From assembly GCF_001467745.1 (NCBI RefSeq), contig NZ_LNYG01000013.1, positions 991,354 through 1,055,353 on the forward strand: a DNA stretch of 64,000 nucleotides. Direction: 5' to 3'. Origin of the DNA: Legionella jamestowniensis (GTDB taxonomy: Bacteria > Pseudomonadota > Gammaproteobacteria > Legionellales > Legionellaceae). The notes beneath the pieces are model-generated. The model made no database searches, was not told the origin of the DNA, and saw only the letters and a list, made by a program, of their open reading frames with translations. Made by a program: the position numbers and the translations under genes. Positions 54,514-63,683 of this stretch are shown here, in pieces; the stretch's first letter is position 1; each line of letters begins with the position of its first letter.

Positions 54514-55239
54514 ATGAAAAATCTTGAACATGGTCATTCAGAAGAAGAGATTGAAAAACGATTTTTAAAAAAACCTACACCTAGTTATTTGCGTGATTGG
54601 ATTTATGGGGGTATTGATGGAGTAGTTACCACTTTCGCGATTGTATCAGGGGTAGTGGGAGGACAACTTTCTTCCTTAGTCATTTTAATTCTTGGATTTG
54701 CTAATTTATTGGCAGATGGCTTTTCGATGGCTGCAAGTAATTATTTAGGGACGAAATCGGAATTTGACCAATACCAGCATTTCAAACAAATCGAGAAAAA
54801 GCATATTTCGTTAATTCCTGATGGAGAGAAAAGAGAAATGATGCAAATTTTAAAAAATCAAGGCCTGGAAGGTGATGCACTGCATCAATTGGTAAATATA
54901 ATTACATCTAACAGGGAGCTATGGATAAAAATGATGTTACAAGAAGAATATGGATTACCTTCATCCATTAAATCTCCTCTTCTTGCCGCCCTTTGCACAT
55001 TTTTTTCTTTTTTAATTTTTGGATTCATACCCTTATTACCTTATGTATTAAATCTCAAGCTTGCTTTTCATTGGTCTTATTTATGCGCAGGATTAACCTT
55101 TTTTCTCATAGGCTCAATTAAAAGTTTCTGGTCCATTAAATCTTGGCTCCGCTCAGGGTTGGAAACTTTTTTGCTTGGGGGTTTAACAGCCTTCATTGCT
55201 TATTTTATAGGGTGGTATCTGCATTTATTTTTTTCTTAA
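54514..55239 (+). CDS. VIT1/CCC1-family metal transporter
   Basis: The 241-residue protein begins with a charged stretch and 'YLRDWIYGGIDGVVTTFAIVSG', the CCC1/VIT first TM helix with acidic metal-binding residues, followed by 'GFANLLADGFSMAASNYLG'. A cytoplasmic helical domain (about 85-150) with several Glu and three more TM segments complete the five-TM architecture. These carry Fe2+/Mn2+ across membranes. I use the ATG at 54514, as the twelve upstream residues are not part of the family. Confidence 0.9.
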   Translation: MKNLEHGHSEEEIEKRFLKKPTPSYLRDWIYGGIDGVVTTFAIVSGVVGGQLSSLVILILGFANLLADGFSMAASNYLGTKSEFDQYQHFKQIEKKHISLIPDGEKREMMQILKNQGLEGDALHQLVNIITSNRELWIKMMLQEEYGLPSSIKSPLLAALCTFFSFLIFGFIPLLPYVLNLKLAFHWSYLCAGLTFFLIGSIKSFWSIKSWLRSGLETFLLGGLTAFIAYFIGWYLHLFFS

Positions 55240-55328
55240 TCTATTTTCCAACGTCCTGTTGTGCAAATACACATAAGCGTCAATGTAAGAAAAGTTAGCA
55301 CCCAATAGGTACTGTGATAGCATGAATT

Positions 55329-57008
55329 TTATAATTTATGCATAGGCGGCAATGACTCTTTATTTTCAGTAGCAGTTTTACCAGCTTTAAAAGAAAGAAC
55401 TGCACGCCATAAGGCATCACCTTGCCAGGATGCTTTGCCATTCTTGTAATACAATGCTTGTGCTAATTCTTGAATTTGTTCTTTAAGCATTCCATCATCC
55501 ACTTTATCTTCAACCTCAGTTAAATTTAGCAAATTAGCTTCCGGCCATCGCTTGTGTGCCCAGTTCATTAAAGCATCCCGTGCTGCCGAAGCATCATTAC
55601 GCAAACAGGCATCTTGCAACTGTTTTAACACTTGTTTCATGCTGTAACTGGTGTTTTGCCTCTTTCTTTGCCAAAACCAGAAACCCAAAGTGACTAGCCA
55701 AGCTAGTGCGAATGCCAACGCAATCCACCAAGGCAAATTACTGGAAGCATTTGTCGTTGATAATGACTCCTCCCTTACTCTTTTCACTGCCGTGGGCGAC
55801 TCATCAATTGATGGCATTTCGTTAGAGGGTATAGTAGCAGAGGTATCAGAAGACGGTTTAGTAGTATTTGCTGGCGTATTATTTGTAGCACTTATCTGAA
55901 TGATACGCTCTGGCAATGTAGCTACTTCCTCTTTTCCTGTTACCGTATTAAACCAGGTTAATTGAAATGCTGGAATAGTAATTTGACCCGACTTATTAAA
56001 TAAGTAAGTCATTTTGAAAGTAATTGTGCCTACCAGATCTGCTTGCTTAAATGAATTGCTTTCAGCCGGTTTTTCCGGATAAATAGAAAAATCAGCATGA
56101 CTACCAAAATCAAGCCTTGGCAATAACTGTGCAGGTACCGCTGTTGCTTGCAATGTTACTGTGCGGACTAACGTACTGCCTTGTCGCATTGATAATAGAT
56201 TGTTGTCATAACTTTCACTTAAACCAATCTGTTTAGCAGGCAGCCAGGTTTTACCTGCATATTGAGCAGGAATAGGTTTCACATTAAGGGAAATTGGCTT
56301 TGCACGTTCCCTTACTCGTTTAGGGACTGCCTCATAAATTACAGCATTAAATGTGGGAGGAGTAATTTTTAAAGGGCCACTTTTTTGCGGAAAAATGGCA
56401 TAGCGTTGTTCTTCCACCGTATATAATCGACCATTTTCTGCTGTCTGATAGCGTCGTCCGGATTCTAAAGGAATAAGCAAAGCATCTTCAACCTGAGGGG
56501 GTTGGTAATCTGCATTCACCAAGTGGCGACTATTATATAATCTAACATTATAGATAACCTGTTGATTAATAAAAGGATATTCATCGCTCACCTCGGCCAG
56601 CAACTTAACGTCTTGCGCTTGACTAGAGTTTAGAGGTTGTGTTTGGGATGATTCTTCTTCACTAACTTCAAGCGTGACAGGCGCTGTTTTTTCCTGACCT
56701 ACCTGAATCCCGGGAACCGTTATGATACCTGCTTTTTTAGGCACCAATAAAATAAGCCATTGCCCCATAGACTGCGCCCGGCCATTAATTACGGTGTAAT
56801 TCATGCTGCGTTCAGTACCCACGATGGTAAAATCTTTTTGTAAAGGAGAGAGGTCAGGAACACTATTGGCTTCAGTCCCGTCCAAGGTTAAAAAAAGTCT
56901 TACCGTATCACCGGCCTGCACTTTTGCGGATTCCAACTGCATGGTTGCAGCAGTAAAACCCACCTTCACCACACAAACTAATAGTAAGCTGAGTAGAATT
57001 TTTTTCAT
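55329..57008 (-). CDS. batD: BatD-like protein
   Basis: The 559-residue protein has a signal peptide (1-20), an extended beta-rich extracytoplasmic region with Ig-like repeats ('SAKVQAGDTVRLFL', 'YVP/FINQQVIYNVRLYNS'), a TM helix at about 420-445 ('WWIALAFALAWLVTLGFWFW') and a cytoplasmic helical tail. BatD ('oxygen tolerance') is part of the moxR-bat complex in the envelope. It is the last gene of the operon, overlapping the TPR gene by 4 bases. Start at ATG 57008 with GGTGG upstream. Confidence 0.88.
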   Translation of the reverse strand: MKKILLSLLLVCVVKVGFTAATMQLESAKVQAGDTVRLFLTLDGTEANSVPDLSPLQKDFTIVGTERSMNYTVINGRAQSMGQWLILLVPKKAGIITVPGIQVGQEKTAPVTLEVSEEESSQTQPLNSSQAQDVKLLAEVSDEYPFINQQVIYNVRLYNSRHLVNADYQPPQVEDALLIPLESGRRYQTAENGRLYTVEEQRYAIFPQKSGPLKITPPTFNAVIYEAVPKRVRERAKPISLNVKPIPAQYAGKTWLPAKQIGLSESYDNNLLSMRQGSTLVRTVTLQATAVPAQLLPRLDFGSHADFSIYPEKPAESNSFKQADLVGTITFKMTYLFNKSGQITIPAFQLTWFNTVTGKEEVATLPERIIQISATNNTPANTTKPSSDTSATIPSNEMPSIDESPTAVKRVREESLSTTNASSNLPWWIALAFALAWLVTLGFWFWQRKRQNTSYSMKQVLKQLQDACLRNDASAARDALMNWAHKRWPEANLLNLTEVEDKVDDGMLKEQIQELAQALYYKNGKASWQGDALWRAVLSFKAGKTATENKESLPPMHKL

Positions 57009-57892
57009 TGATACCAACCACCTTGTCTACGTATATGATCGCGTAAAAATTTTTCTCGCAGCAATCCCCCGGGATCGTCAGGAATAAGTCTTAACCACTG
57101 CTCCTTAGCCTGTTGCTTTTCACGCTCCTTTATTGATTGGGCGTCACTTCCAACATTGTTTTTATTATCTTGCGCGTCTTTGTCCTGTTGTCCTTTATTT
57201 TTCTGATTTATATCCTGAAAACGCTCTTTTTGTTCCTGGTTTTGCGAATCTTTATTCTGTTGATCGTTCTTCTGTTCTTGATGCTGTTGATCCTTATCAT
57301 GCGGACTTTGCTCGGCCTGATTCTTTTCATCCTTTTTCATATTTTGCTGATTTTTATCTTGCTGATTACCTTGTTTTTGCTGATTGTTTTGATCTTTTTC
57401 TTCCGGATTACCCTGTTGGTTCTGGTTTTTTTGATCTTTATCTTGCTGGCCACCCTGCTGTTGCTGGTCTTGCTGATTTTGTTGATTTTTATCCTGCTGC
57501 TTATTCGACTGTTGTTTCCTCAATAATTCCGCAATTAATTTACGATTATATTGTGCATCTTTATTATTTGGGTTAAGTGCCAATGCTCTATCATAAGCTT
57601 TCACAGCGTTTTCATATTGACCCAGCTTTGCTAAAGCATTAGCCTGATTATAAAAACCTTGTGCATTTTGCAAAGTCTCATAATACTTAGCTGCTTCTTT
57701 GTAATTTCCTGCTCGATAAGCTGCAGCTCCACGCCAGGCCTGATTTTGAAAAGTATCGGCAGCCTGCCCAAATTGTTTTTTCTGCATTAAAGTTTGCCCT
57801 TGTTGATCCTTAGTAAACCAAAGATCACGCCAATTAAACGAATAACTGGAAAGCGAAACACACAATAATAGAAGTAAGCATCCTTTCTTCAT
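57005..57892 (-). CDS. TPR protein of bat operon with Q/N/K-rich tail
   Basis: The 295-residue protein has a signal peptide (1-19, 'LLLLLCVSLSSYS'), TPR repeats at about 30-115 ('WRGAAAYRAGNYKEAAKYYE', 'NALAKLGQYENAVKAYDRALALNP') and a long low-complexity tail (~120-255) dominated by Q, N, K and D. It ends in a folded segment near 'WLRLIPDDPGGLLREKF'. It corresponds to the BatC/BatE-type TPR protein of bat operons, often periplasmic. The repetitive tail should vary in length between strains. Confidence 0.82.
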   Translation of the reverse strand: MKKGCLLLLLCVSLSSYSFNWRDLWFTKDQQGQTLMQKKQFGQAADTFQNQAWRGAAAYRAGNYKEAAKYYETLQNAQGFYNQANALAKLGQYENAVKAYDRALALNPNNKDAQYNRKLIAELLRKQQSNKQQDKNQQNQQDQQQQGGQQDKDQKNQNQQGNPEEKDQNNQQKQGNQQDKNQQNMKKDEKNQAEQSPHDKDQQHQEQKNDQQNKDSQNQEQKERFQDINQKNKGQQDKDAQDNKNNVGSDAQSIKEREKQQAKEQWLRLIPDDPGGLLREKFLRDHIRRQGGWYQ

Positions 57893-58818
57893 GTTTCTAA
57901 CCTCTGCAACCAGCCACGCCTGAATACTGGCAATAGAAAAAGGAGTGCCGGAATTAAAAACCAACGTCCTTCATCTCGCCACAGAGGGATATCATCCTGT
58001 TGGCTCCGCTGAAATTGATTGTTGCTTTGCTTCATTGTGAGCCATTTATCCAAATCACCACTATTATCCGAAATTTTTAATAACTTCCCTTCTCCTGCAC
58101 TGGCAAATTCTGCAAATAAAGGGTTTAAATTTTCATTGGTTTTAACCGCCATCACTGAAGTAATAATATGTTCTTCCGCTAAACTTCTCGCTGTAGCGAT
58201 TGCAGCCCTACTCGGTGTTTCAGCTGTTAAGACCAAAATTTGCCCTTGACGAAAACCCGCTTGATTAAAGAGTTGGGCAGCTTCTTTGAGTGCTGCATCC
58301 AGCCTGTTTCCTTCTACCGGCATAATATCGGGCGAAAGTGAGGAAAGAAGCGCATCGATGGTTTGCGCATCCTCTGTTAATGGCGACACCACAAAGGATT
58401 CACCGGTATAGACAATTAAACCCAGTTGCCCTACCTCACGCCGTTTAAATAAATCATGCAGTTTAAATTTGGCACGAGTTAGGCGATCAGGTAATAAATC
58501 TTTTTCTAGCATGGCCTCTGACATGTCTAATATCACAATCCTCGGCTGAATTTGTTTGTAAGTAGGTACAGGTAGGCGTACCCAACTGGGACCACACAAA
58601 CTAATAATCATGCATAAAGCGCTCGTCACTAAAAACACCAAGGCGAAATGGCGATTATGTTTTCCCTTGGTTACTAACAGATTTTCTAACAGAGGCTTAT
58701 CACAGATAGCAGCCCAGGCCTCTAATTGTGGCCGTCGGCGCCACAAATACCAGGCTAAGGCAATCAAAGGTAATAAAGCAAGCAACCACCAAGGCCGTAG
58801 AAGATGAAACTCCGTCAT
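57889..58818 (-). CDS. batB: BatB-like VWA-domain protein
   Basis: The 309-residue protein has N-terminal TM segments (about 8-27 and 57-76), a von Willebrand A domain (~90-275) and a C-terminal TM helix near 288-305. The MIDAS motif is 'DMSEA' (98-102): the last Ser of DxSxS is replaced by Ala, so metal binding may be weak. It overlaps batA by 4 bases and the TPR gene by 4 bases. Confidence 0.88.
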   Translation of the reverse strand: MTEFHLLRPWWLLALLPLIALAWYLWRRRPQLEAWAAICDKPLLENLLVTKGKHNRHFALVFLVTSALCMIISLCGPSWVRLPVPTYKQIQPRIVILDMSEAMLEKDLLPDRLTRAKFKLHDLFKRREVGQLGLIVYTGESFVVSPLTEDAQTIDALLSSLSPDIMPVEGNRLDAALKEAAQLFNQAGFRQGQILVLTAETPSRAAIATARSLAEEHIITSVMAVKTNENLNPLFAEFASAGEGKLLKISDNSGDLDKWLTMKQSNNQFQRSQQDDIPLWRDEGRWFLIPALLFLLPVFRRGWLQRLET

Positions 58819-59840
58819 GATAAGGAAACCTTGCGATTAACAACTCTATTCAAGCCAGTAATCAAACCGGCTTTATTTACAAGCCAACCACAGAACAAGA
58901 GAAGCGCAAGCGCTAATGGCCAAGGATAATACTCGTATCGAGGCCGAATAGTAGCCTGTTCCTGTGTTACAGTTTCTAATTGGTTAATTAATTCATAAAT
59001 TTCATGCAGCGATTGTGTATCGGTGGCACGAAAATAGCGACCACCCGTTATTTTAGCAACTTCTTGCAAGGTTTCTTCATCCAAATCAGAAGATGCGTTG
59101 ACATTAAAAAAGAGATTTCTCAATGCGCGGGGATCGCTTTCAGTTCCCAGACCAATCGTATAAACTTTAATACCATCAAGTTTGGCAAGTTCAGCCGCTT
59201 TTAGTGGCGCAAGAATACCGGAATTATTTGCTCCATCCGTTAATAAAATAATCATGCGTCCTTTTTCAGGAACATCTTGTAAGCGTTTTACCGCCAACCC
59301 TAAAGCATCACCAATGGAAGTAGTTTGTCCTGCAAGGCCTACTGTTGCATCTTCAATACGCAATAATACTGTTTGTCGGTCATAGGTTAAAGGTGTTTGT
59401 AAATAAGCGCGCGCTCCAAATAAAATCAGTCCAATACGGTCCCCGACACGTTGACGCACAAACTCCTCGGCCGCATGTTTGACCACTGTTAAACGACTAA
59501 CTGGCCGTCCATGAAATATCATATCGGGTAACTCCATACTACCAGAAAGGTCAAGAACCAACATGATATTGCGGCCTTCCCGTTCCAAGGGTAACGGCTC
59601 ACCAATCCAGCGTGGGCCTGCCGCGGCATAAAGAAGCAAACCCCATATGAAGAAGAACAAACCAATTTGTGCCTGGACTGCAAACGAACGCTGTTTTTGA
59701 TTCACAATGGACAACATTGCACCAAAAAAAGGGACTTTGAGTGCCGCTGGCAACTTGATAGTCGCTTTAGGTAAGATGAACCATAAAAAAAGAGGCAATG
59801 GCAAAAAGAATAATACCCAGGGCAAGGCTAATTCGAACAT
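58815..59840 (-). CDS. batA: BatA-like VWA-domain protein
   Basis: The 341-residue protein has two N-terminal TM helices, a VWA domain with an intact MIDAS 'DLSGS' (97-101), 'LLTDGANNSG' and a C-terminal TM helix near 313-333. It belongs to the aerotolerance Bat group; the intact metal site should allow ligand binding. It overlaps DUF4381 gene by 13 bases upstream. Confidence 0.9.
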   Translation of the reverse strand: MFELALPWVLFFLPLPLFLWFILPKATIKLPAALKVPFFGAMLSIVNQKQRSFAVQAQIGLFFFIWGLLLYAAAGPRWIGEPLPLEREGRNIMLVLDLSGSMELPDMIFHGRPVSRLTVVKHAAEEFVRQRVGDRIGLILFGARAYLQTPLTYDRQTVLLRIEDATVGLAGQTTSIGDALGLAVKRLQDVPEKGRMIILLTDGANNSGILAPLKAAELAKLDGIKVYTIGLGTESDPRALRNLFFNVNASSDLDEETLQEVAKITGGRYFRATDTQSLHEIYELINQLETVTQEQATIRPRYEYYPWPLALALLLFCGWLVNKAGLITGLNRVVNRKVSLS

Positions 59841-60313
59841 GGTTTACCCCGCTGCTTAATCCATGCTTTTGCACAATTAAAAAGAGGATTGAGATCCATT
59901 TCCGTTAACTGTTGGTAGGGAAGTTGCAAAAGATGGGGACTGACTTGATTAAAATCAATACTCTTCCCCGTTTCATTTAAAAAATCTATCCAACGCTGTC
60001 CTTGTAAACCGGCTACCTGGTGCCTAGGATAATAAACCAAGGCCACACGACGCAGTAATTCTGAAATTTTCATACTGGTTATTTGGCTATTATGGGCACA
60101 GTGATATTCTTTTTGCAAAACGGCCAATAAACGCAATGCTTCTCTCTTAGCCTGGGTATGTTGATAACGCCGATAGCCTAGAAAAAGAAGTAGCCCCAAA
60201 AATAATAAACCAATGGCTATTAAAAAATACCAACCAGGAGCCAATGGCCACCAACCAACTGGCTGAGGTAAGTGAATATCCCGCAATTGATTGAGCACCT
60301 CTGTATCAGCCAC
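59828..60313 (-). CDS. DUF4381 membrane protein of bat operon
   Basis: The 161-residue protein opens with 'LNQLRDIHLPQPVGWWPLAPGWY', the characteristic start of DUF4381 (BatG-like) proteins, followed by one TM helix (~28-48) and a cytoplasmic helical domain. Function unknown, but it is usually found between the DUF58 and batA genes, as here. It overlaps the DUF58 gene by 8 bases. Confidence 0.85.
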   Translation of the reverse strand: MADTEVLNQLRDIHLPQPVGWWPLAPGWYFLIAIGLLFLGLLLFLGYRRYQHTQAKREALRLLAVLQKEYHCAHNSQITSMKISELLRRVALVYYPRHQVAGLQGQRWIDFLNETGKSIDFNQVSPHLLQLPYQQLTEMDLNPLFNCAKAWIKQRGKPCSN

Positions 60314-61214
60314 TTGTTCTCCTAGGAAACGTCTGCCTTACCAGTTTTGGTATATTTTCTTCCGCGGTAACTTGTACATAGGGGATTTTTAAACGCTTAA
60401 ACAATGCTTTTAAGTCTGCAATTCGCTGTTCACAATAATCTTGATAGCTTTTAGCCACTTCATTGCTGGTTGTATCAAGCACCGTTTCCAGCTGACCGTC
60501 TGTAATTGGATAATGTTCGGGTTTAGGGGAGGCAAGCTCCAAAGGATCGCACAGATGATAGGCCAAGACATCATTGTGAAGTCGTAATCGGCTAAGATGA
60601 CGCTCACTTTCTTCATCCACCGTATAAAAATCACTAATAATGGTGACGATGCTACCGGGACGGGTAACTCGTCTCAGACGAATTAAAACCTCGCTTAACC
60701 GCTTGGATTGTACGTGGTTATCCAAAGGGACGCTGGTGAAATGGCTTAAGGCAGCCAAAAAAGGCAAGACGCCTAAATTGCGACTATGTGGAATAAACTC
60801 ACTGTGGTCCGTTGCTGAATAAACCAACCCTCCGACTTTATCGCCCTGTTTAACTACGGTCCAGGCAATCATTGCAGCCAAACGTGCTGCAACTACCGAC
60901 TTAAAGGCCAAACGTGTACCGAAATACATGGAAGGATTAAAATCACAAAGAAGAACCACCGGACGCTCACGTTCCTCCTGATAAAGTTTTACATGAGCAC
61001 GGCCGGTACGAGCAGTGACTCGCCACTCCATATGACGGATTTCATCACCAGCTTGATAATTACGAACTTCAGCAAAATCCATGCCTCGCCCGCGTAGCTT
61101 TGAACAGTGATTACCCACATAAGCTGCGCTAGTGTCATGGTTGCCATTCGTTTTCTGAGCGTAACGCTTAAAAGCAATTAGTTCATCAAGTTTGGCAGTT
61201 ATCCCATCACTCAT
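60306..61214 (-). CDS. DUF58 protein of bat operon
   Basis: The 302-residue soluble protein has the DUF58 hallmark 'GRGMDFAEVRNYQAGDEIRHMEWRVTARTG' (partly given, ~42-70) and a VWA-like fold later on. Such proteins accompany MoxR ATPases. It begins 9 bases after moxR, and its end overlaps the next gene. Confidence 0.9.
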   Translation of the reverse strand: MSDGITAKLDELIAFKRYAQKTNGNHDTSAAYVGNHCSKLRGRGMDFAEVRNYQAGDEIRHMEWRVTARTGRAHVKLYQEERERPVVLLCDFNPSMYFGTRLAFKSVVAARLAAMIAWTVVKQGDKVGGLVYSATDHSEFIPHSRNLGVLPFLAALSHFTSVPLDNHVQSKRLSEVLIRLRRVTRPGSIVTIISDFYTVDEESERHLSRLRLHNDVLAYHLCDPLELASPKPEHYPITDGQLETVLDTTSNEVAKSYQDYCEQRIADLKALFKRLKIPYVQVTAEENIPKLVRQTFPRRTSG

Positions 61215-61223
61215 TAATCACCT

Positions 61224-62219
61224 CTAGGGCACAGCTATTAAATGCAACAATGAATCAATAAAATCATCACTATTGACGCCTTCGGCTTCTGCTTCAAAAC
61301 TTAAAAGAATACGATGTCTTAATACATCATGGGCTATTACGTGAATATCTTCCGGCGTTACATAATTGCGACCAGCAAGCCAGGCATGAGCTTTGGCACA
61401 TCGATCAAGAGCAATAGTTGCACGCGGACTTGCCCCAAAACGTAACCAGCGAGCCAATTCATCGCTATATACACCAGGATTGCGGGTGGCAACCACTAAT
61501 TGCACTATATAATTATCTAATGCTTCACTGGTATGGACATCCAGGACTTGTCGTCTTGCTTCAAACAAGGTGGCTTGGGGTAAAGGCTTCATGGAAGACA
61601 TTTCAGGATTTAATGTCAAATGCCCTTTGGCCTCTGAGCGTGCCAAGGTCAAGATGTCATGTTCAACCTGCCCATCAGGATAATTAATTTTTACGTACAT
61701 TAAAAAACGGTCTAGTTGCGCTTCTGGCAAAGGATAAGTACCTTCCTGCTCAATGGGGTTTTGCGTCGCCATAACCAAGAAGAGCTCAGGTAAAGGATAG
61801 GTAGTACCACCGATAGTTACTTGCCGCTCGGCCATAGCCTCAAGTAGAGCTGATTGTACCTTAGCTGGGGCACGGTTAATTTCATCAGCAAGAATCATAT
61901 GATGAAAAATAGGGCCCGGTTGAAAAACAAATGATCCATTTTCTGGACGATAAACGTCGGTACCTGTTAAATCGCCTGGCAATAGATCAGGCGTGAATTG
62001 AATACGGTGAAAATCACCTTCTATGACAGCTGATAATTCTTTTACGGCGCGCGTCTTAGCTAACCCGGGAGCACCTTCAACCAACAAATGACCATCCGCC
62101 AGTAAGGCGATTAATAACCTTGACACCAAATCATGTTGGCCAAGGATTCGAGTATTTAAATGGGCACTTATCTGCGATAGGTGTTCCTGGACTGTTGAAA
62201 TAACATCTAACTGCTCCAT
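61224..62219 (-). CDS. moxR: MoxR-family AAA+ ATPase
   Basis: The 331-residue ATPase carries Walker A 'GAPGLAKT' (49-56), Walker B 'ILADEINRAP' (109-118), sensor 'MATQNPIEQEGTYPLPEAQLD' (partly given) and 'FGASPRATIAL'. MoxR ATPases act as chaperones for VWA partners. It is the first gene of the operon. I use the ATG at 62219, with CAGGG upstream; the longer frame starts at a TTG. Confidence 0.95.
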   Translation of the reverse strand: MEQLDVISTVQEHLSQISAHLNTRILGQHDLVSRLLIALLADGHLLVEGAPGLAKTRAVKELSAVIEGDFHRIQFTPDLLPGDLTGTDVYRPENGSFVFQPGPIFHHMILADEINRAPAKVQSALLEAMAERQVTIGGTTYPLPELFLVMATQNPIEQEGTYPLPEAQLDRFLMYVKINYPDGQVEHDILTLARSEAKGHLTLNPEMSSMKPLPQATLFEARRQVLDVHTSEALDNYIVQLVVATRNPGVYSDELARWLRFGASPRATIALDRCAKAHAWLAGRNYVTPEDIHVIAHDVLRHRILLSFEAEAEGVNSDDFIDSLLHLIAVP

Positions 62220-62431
62220 AAGTAATACCCTGTGCAAAAATCCTAATCCTAACGTGAAACAAGGTTTATGCCAAGCATGTCGACTAAAGGGATGATCAAA
62301 AAGGAAGAATCCTCCTATGTCATTCTGGGTTAATTTATCAGGCGTATAAATAGCGGAAAGGATGCAGATGGGACACGATTATAGCCAACTTGAAACTGTA
62401 TAACGACGTTTTTCCACCTAAAAGAGCGCAC

Positions 62432-63496
62432 TTAAATACTAAGAATTACATTACCCGGATGCTCTTCCAAATATTGAATTGGAGTCTGTAGCCGCTCTAT
62501 AAGCGCTGGCAAGTCTACTTTTGTACGGTGCTCATCTAAATCATGTAAAAGCACTATTTCTGGAAAGTTTGGCGGCTCAGTAATGCCATAAGCCGAAAGA
62601 GCGTAGACCGGAGCAGCATTAGAACCATAGATGCTCCTGCAACAAATGCCCAAAGTTTTGCCAAGTCCTAGCAGATTTTCAGTCCACAATTGTCGTTTAT
62701 TTAACTCAAAATTATAGATTTTGAGCGAGCGTTCTAACTGCGGTGCTTTGATGTTGTTATTTAAAAACAAGTGCTTAGAATCGCAATAATGATGACGTAT
62801 GTGGGCAGGAGTTAGGGCAATGACACCCCCAACTACCCTGCACCAATAATCCTTTCTCTGCGAGTAATTCAAGGTATTAAATTGCTGAGTATAATTAAAA
62901 AGCGCTGTAGGCAAGGGGGCTATATTAAAGTGACGCTCATTTTCATATCTTACACCATTTAACTGATAGGCCACTCCCTTAGCCATTAGTTCTTTATATT
63001 GCTCCAATAGCTTAGCCCTTATTTGCTCGCCCTGCAGATTCTTAGGCAGACAATCCAACATCATATTTGCCATGTAGCGCACGTCCTTAGTCCAAATAGC
63101 ATGTTGGAATACACTGATGGACTCAAATGTCCGCCCTGAAATATCGTGCAATGGCGCTTTAACCAATAAATCTTCAGGGTGTTTTTTTAATATAGCTTCC
63201 ATCTCATTTTGCGCAGCCAAACCTGCTAGGGTAAAGAGTATTTCTTTCCGTAAATCGGGGCAAATTGCAAGTAAGTCAGCCACACGCTTTATATTACCTT
63301 CGGCAGCATATTGTGCCAGCCTGGCCAAGATGCGATTTTTTTGCATGAGCTTAGAACGAAAAAAAGGAAATTCTTTCTGGCGAATACTTTTTATCTTTTG
63401 AGGCTCATTCGTTTTATCTAAAAAGCTCGAAATAACTGCCATGATATCTGCATTCAGGGTTTCCAGAGGGGATAGCTCTTTTTTTTCTTTACTCAT
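62432..63496 (-). CDS. Hypothetical helical protein, candidate effector
   Basis: The 354-residue protein starts 'MSKEKKELSPLETLNADIMAVISSFLD'-like (first 20 only stated: MSKEKKELSPLETLNADIMA). The opening 'LNADIMAVISSFLD' weakly resembles an F-box helix. Ankyrin-like helix pairs follow at about 50-110 ('LARLAQYAAEGNIKRVADLL'). The rest is helical without enzyme motif and ends in 'EHPGNVILSI'. The protein resembles a Legionella family with this layout as I recall it. The ATG at 63496 has GAGTGA upstream. Confidence 0.6.
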   Translation of the reverse strand: MSKEKKELSPLETLNADIMAVISSFLDKTNEPQKIKSIRQKEFPFFRSKLMQKNRILARLAQYAAEGNIKRVADLLAICPDLRKEILFTLAGLAAQNEMEAILKKHPEDLLVKAPLHDISGRTFESISVFQHAIWTKDVRYMANMMLDCLPKNLQGEQIRAKLLEQYKELMAKGVAYQLNGVRYENERHFNIAPLPTALFNYTQQFNTLNYSQRKDYWCRVVGGVIALTPAHIRHHYCDSKHLFLNNNIKAPQLERSLKIYNFELNKRQLWTENLLGLGKTLGICCRSIYGSNAAPVYALSAYGITEPPNFPEIVLLHDLDEHRTKVDLPALIERLQTPIQYLEEHPGNVILSI

Positions 63497-63683
63497 GAAA
63501 TCACTCAGCGATAATAATTCGCGTATGGTGTATGAATGAAGCAAAAAAGACAATAATATTTTGGGTCCTCCTTTCACCGTTAAGACACAGCGCGAGATAA
63601 TTCCGGTGCTAAACGGAAGAAGGGGCAGGGATGGTTAAAATAATGGTTAACAAGGAAGTAGGTTCGGACTTTTTTCGACCAAC

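Noticed and set aside
57133-57576. Two plus-strand open frames encoding very hydrophobic or aromatic low-complexity proteins
   Set aside because: They are mirror images of the Q/N/K-rich tail of the minus-strand bat TPR gene and have no ribosome site.
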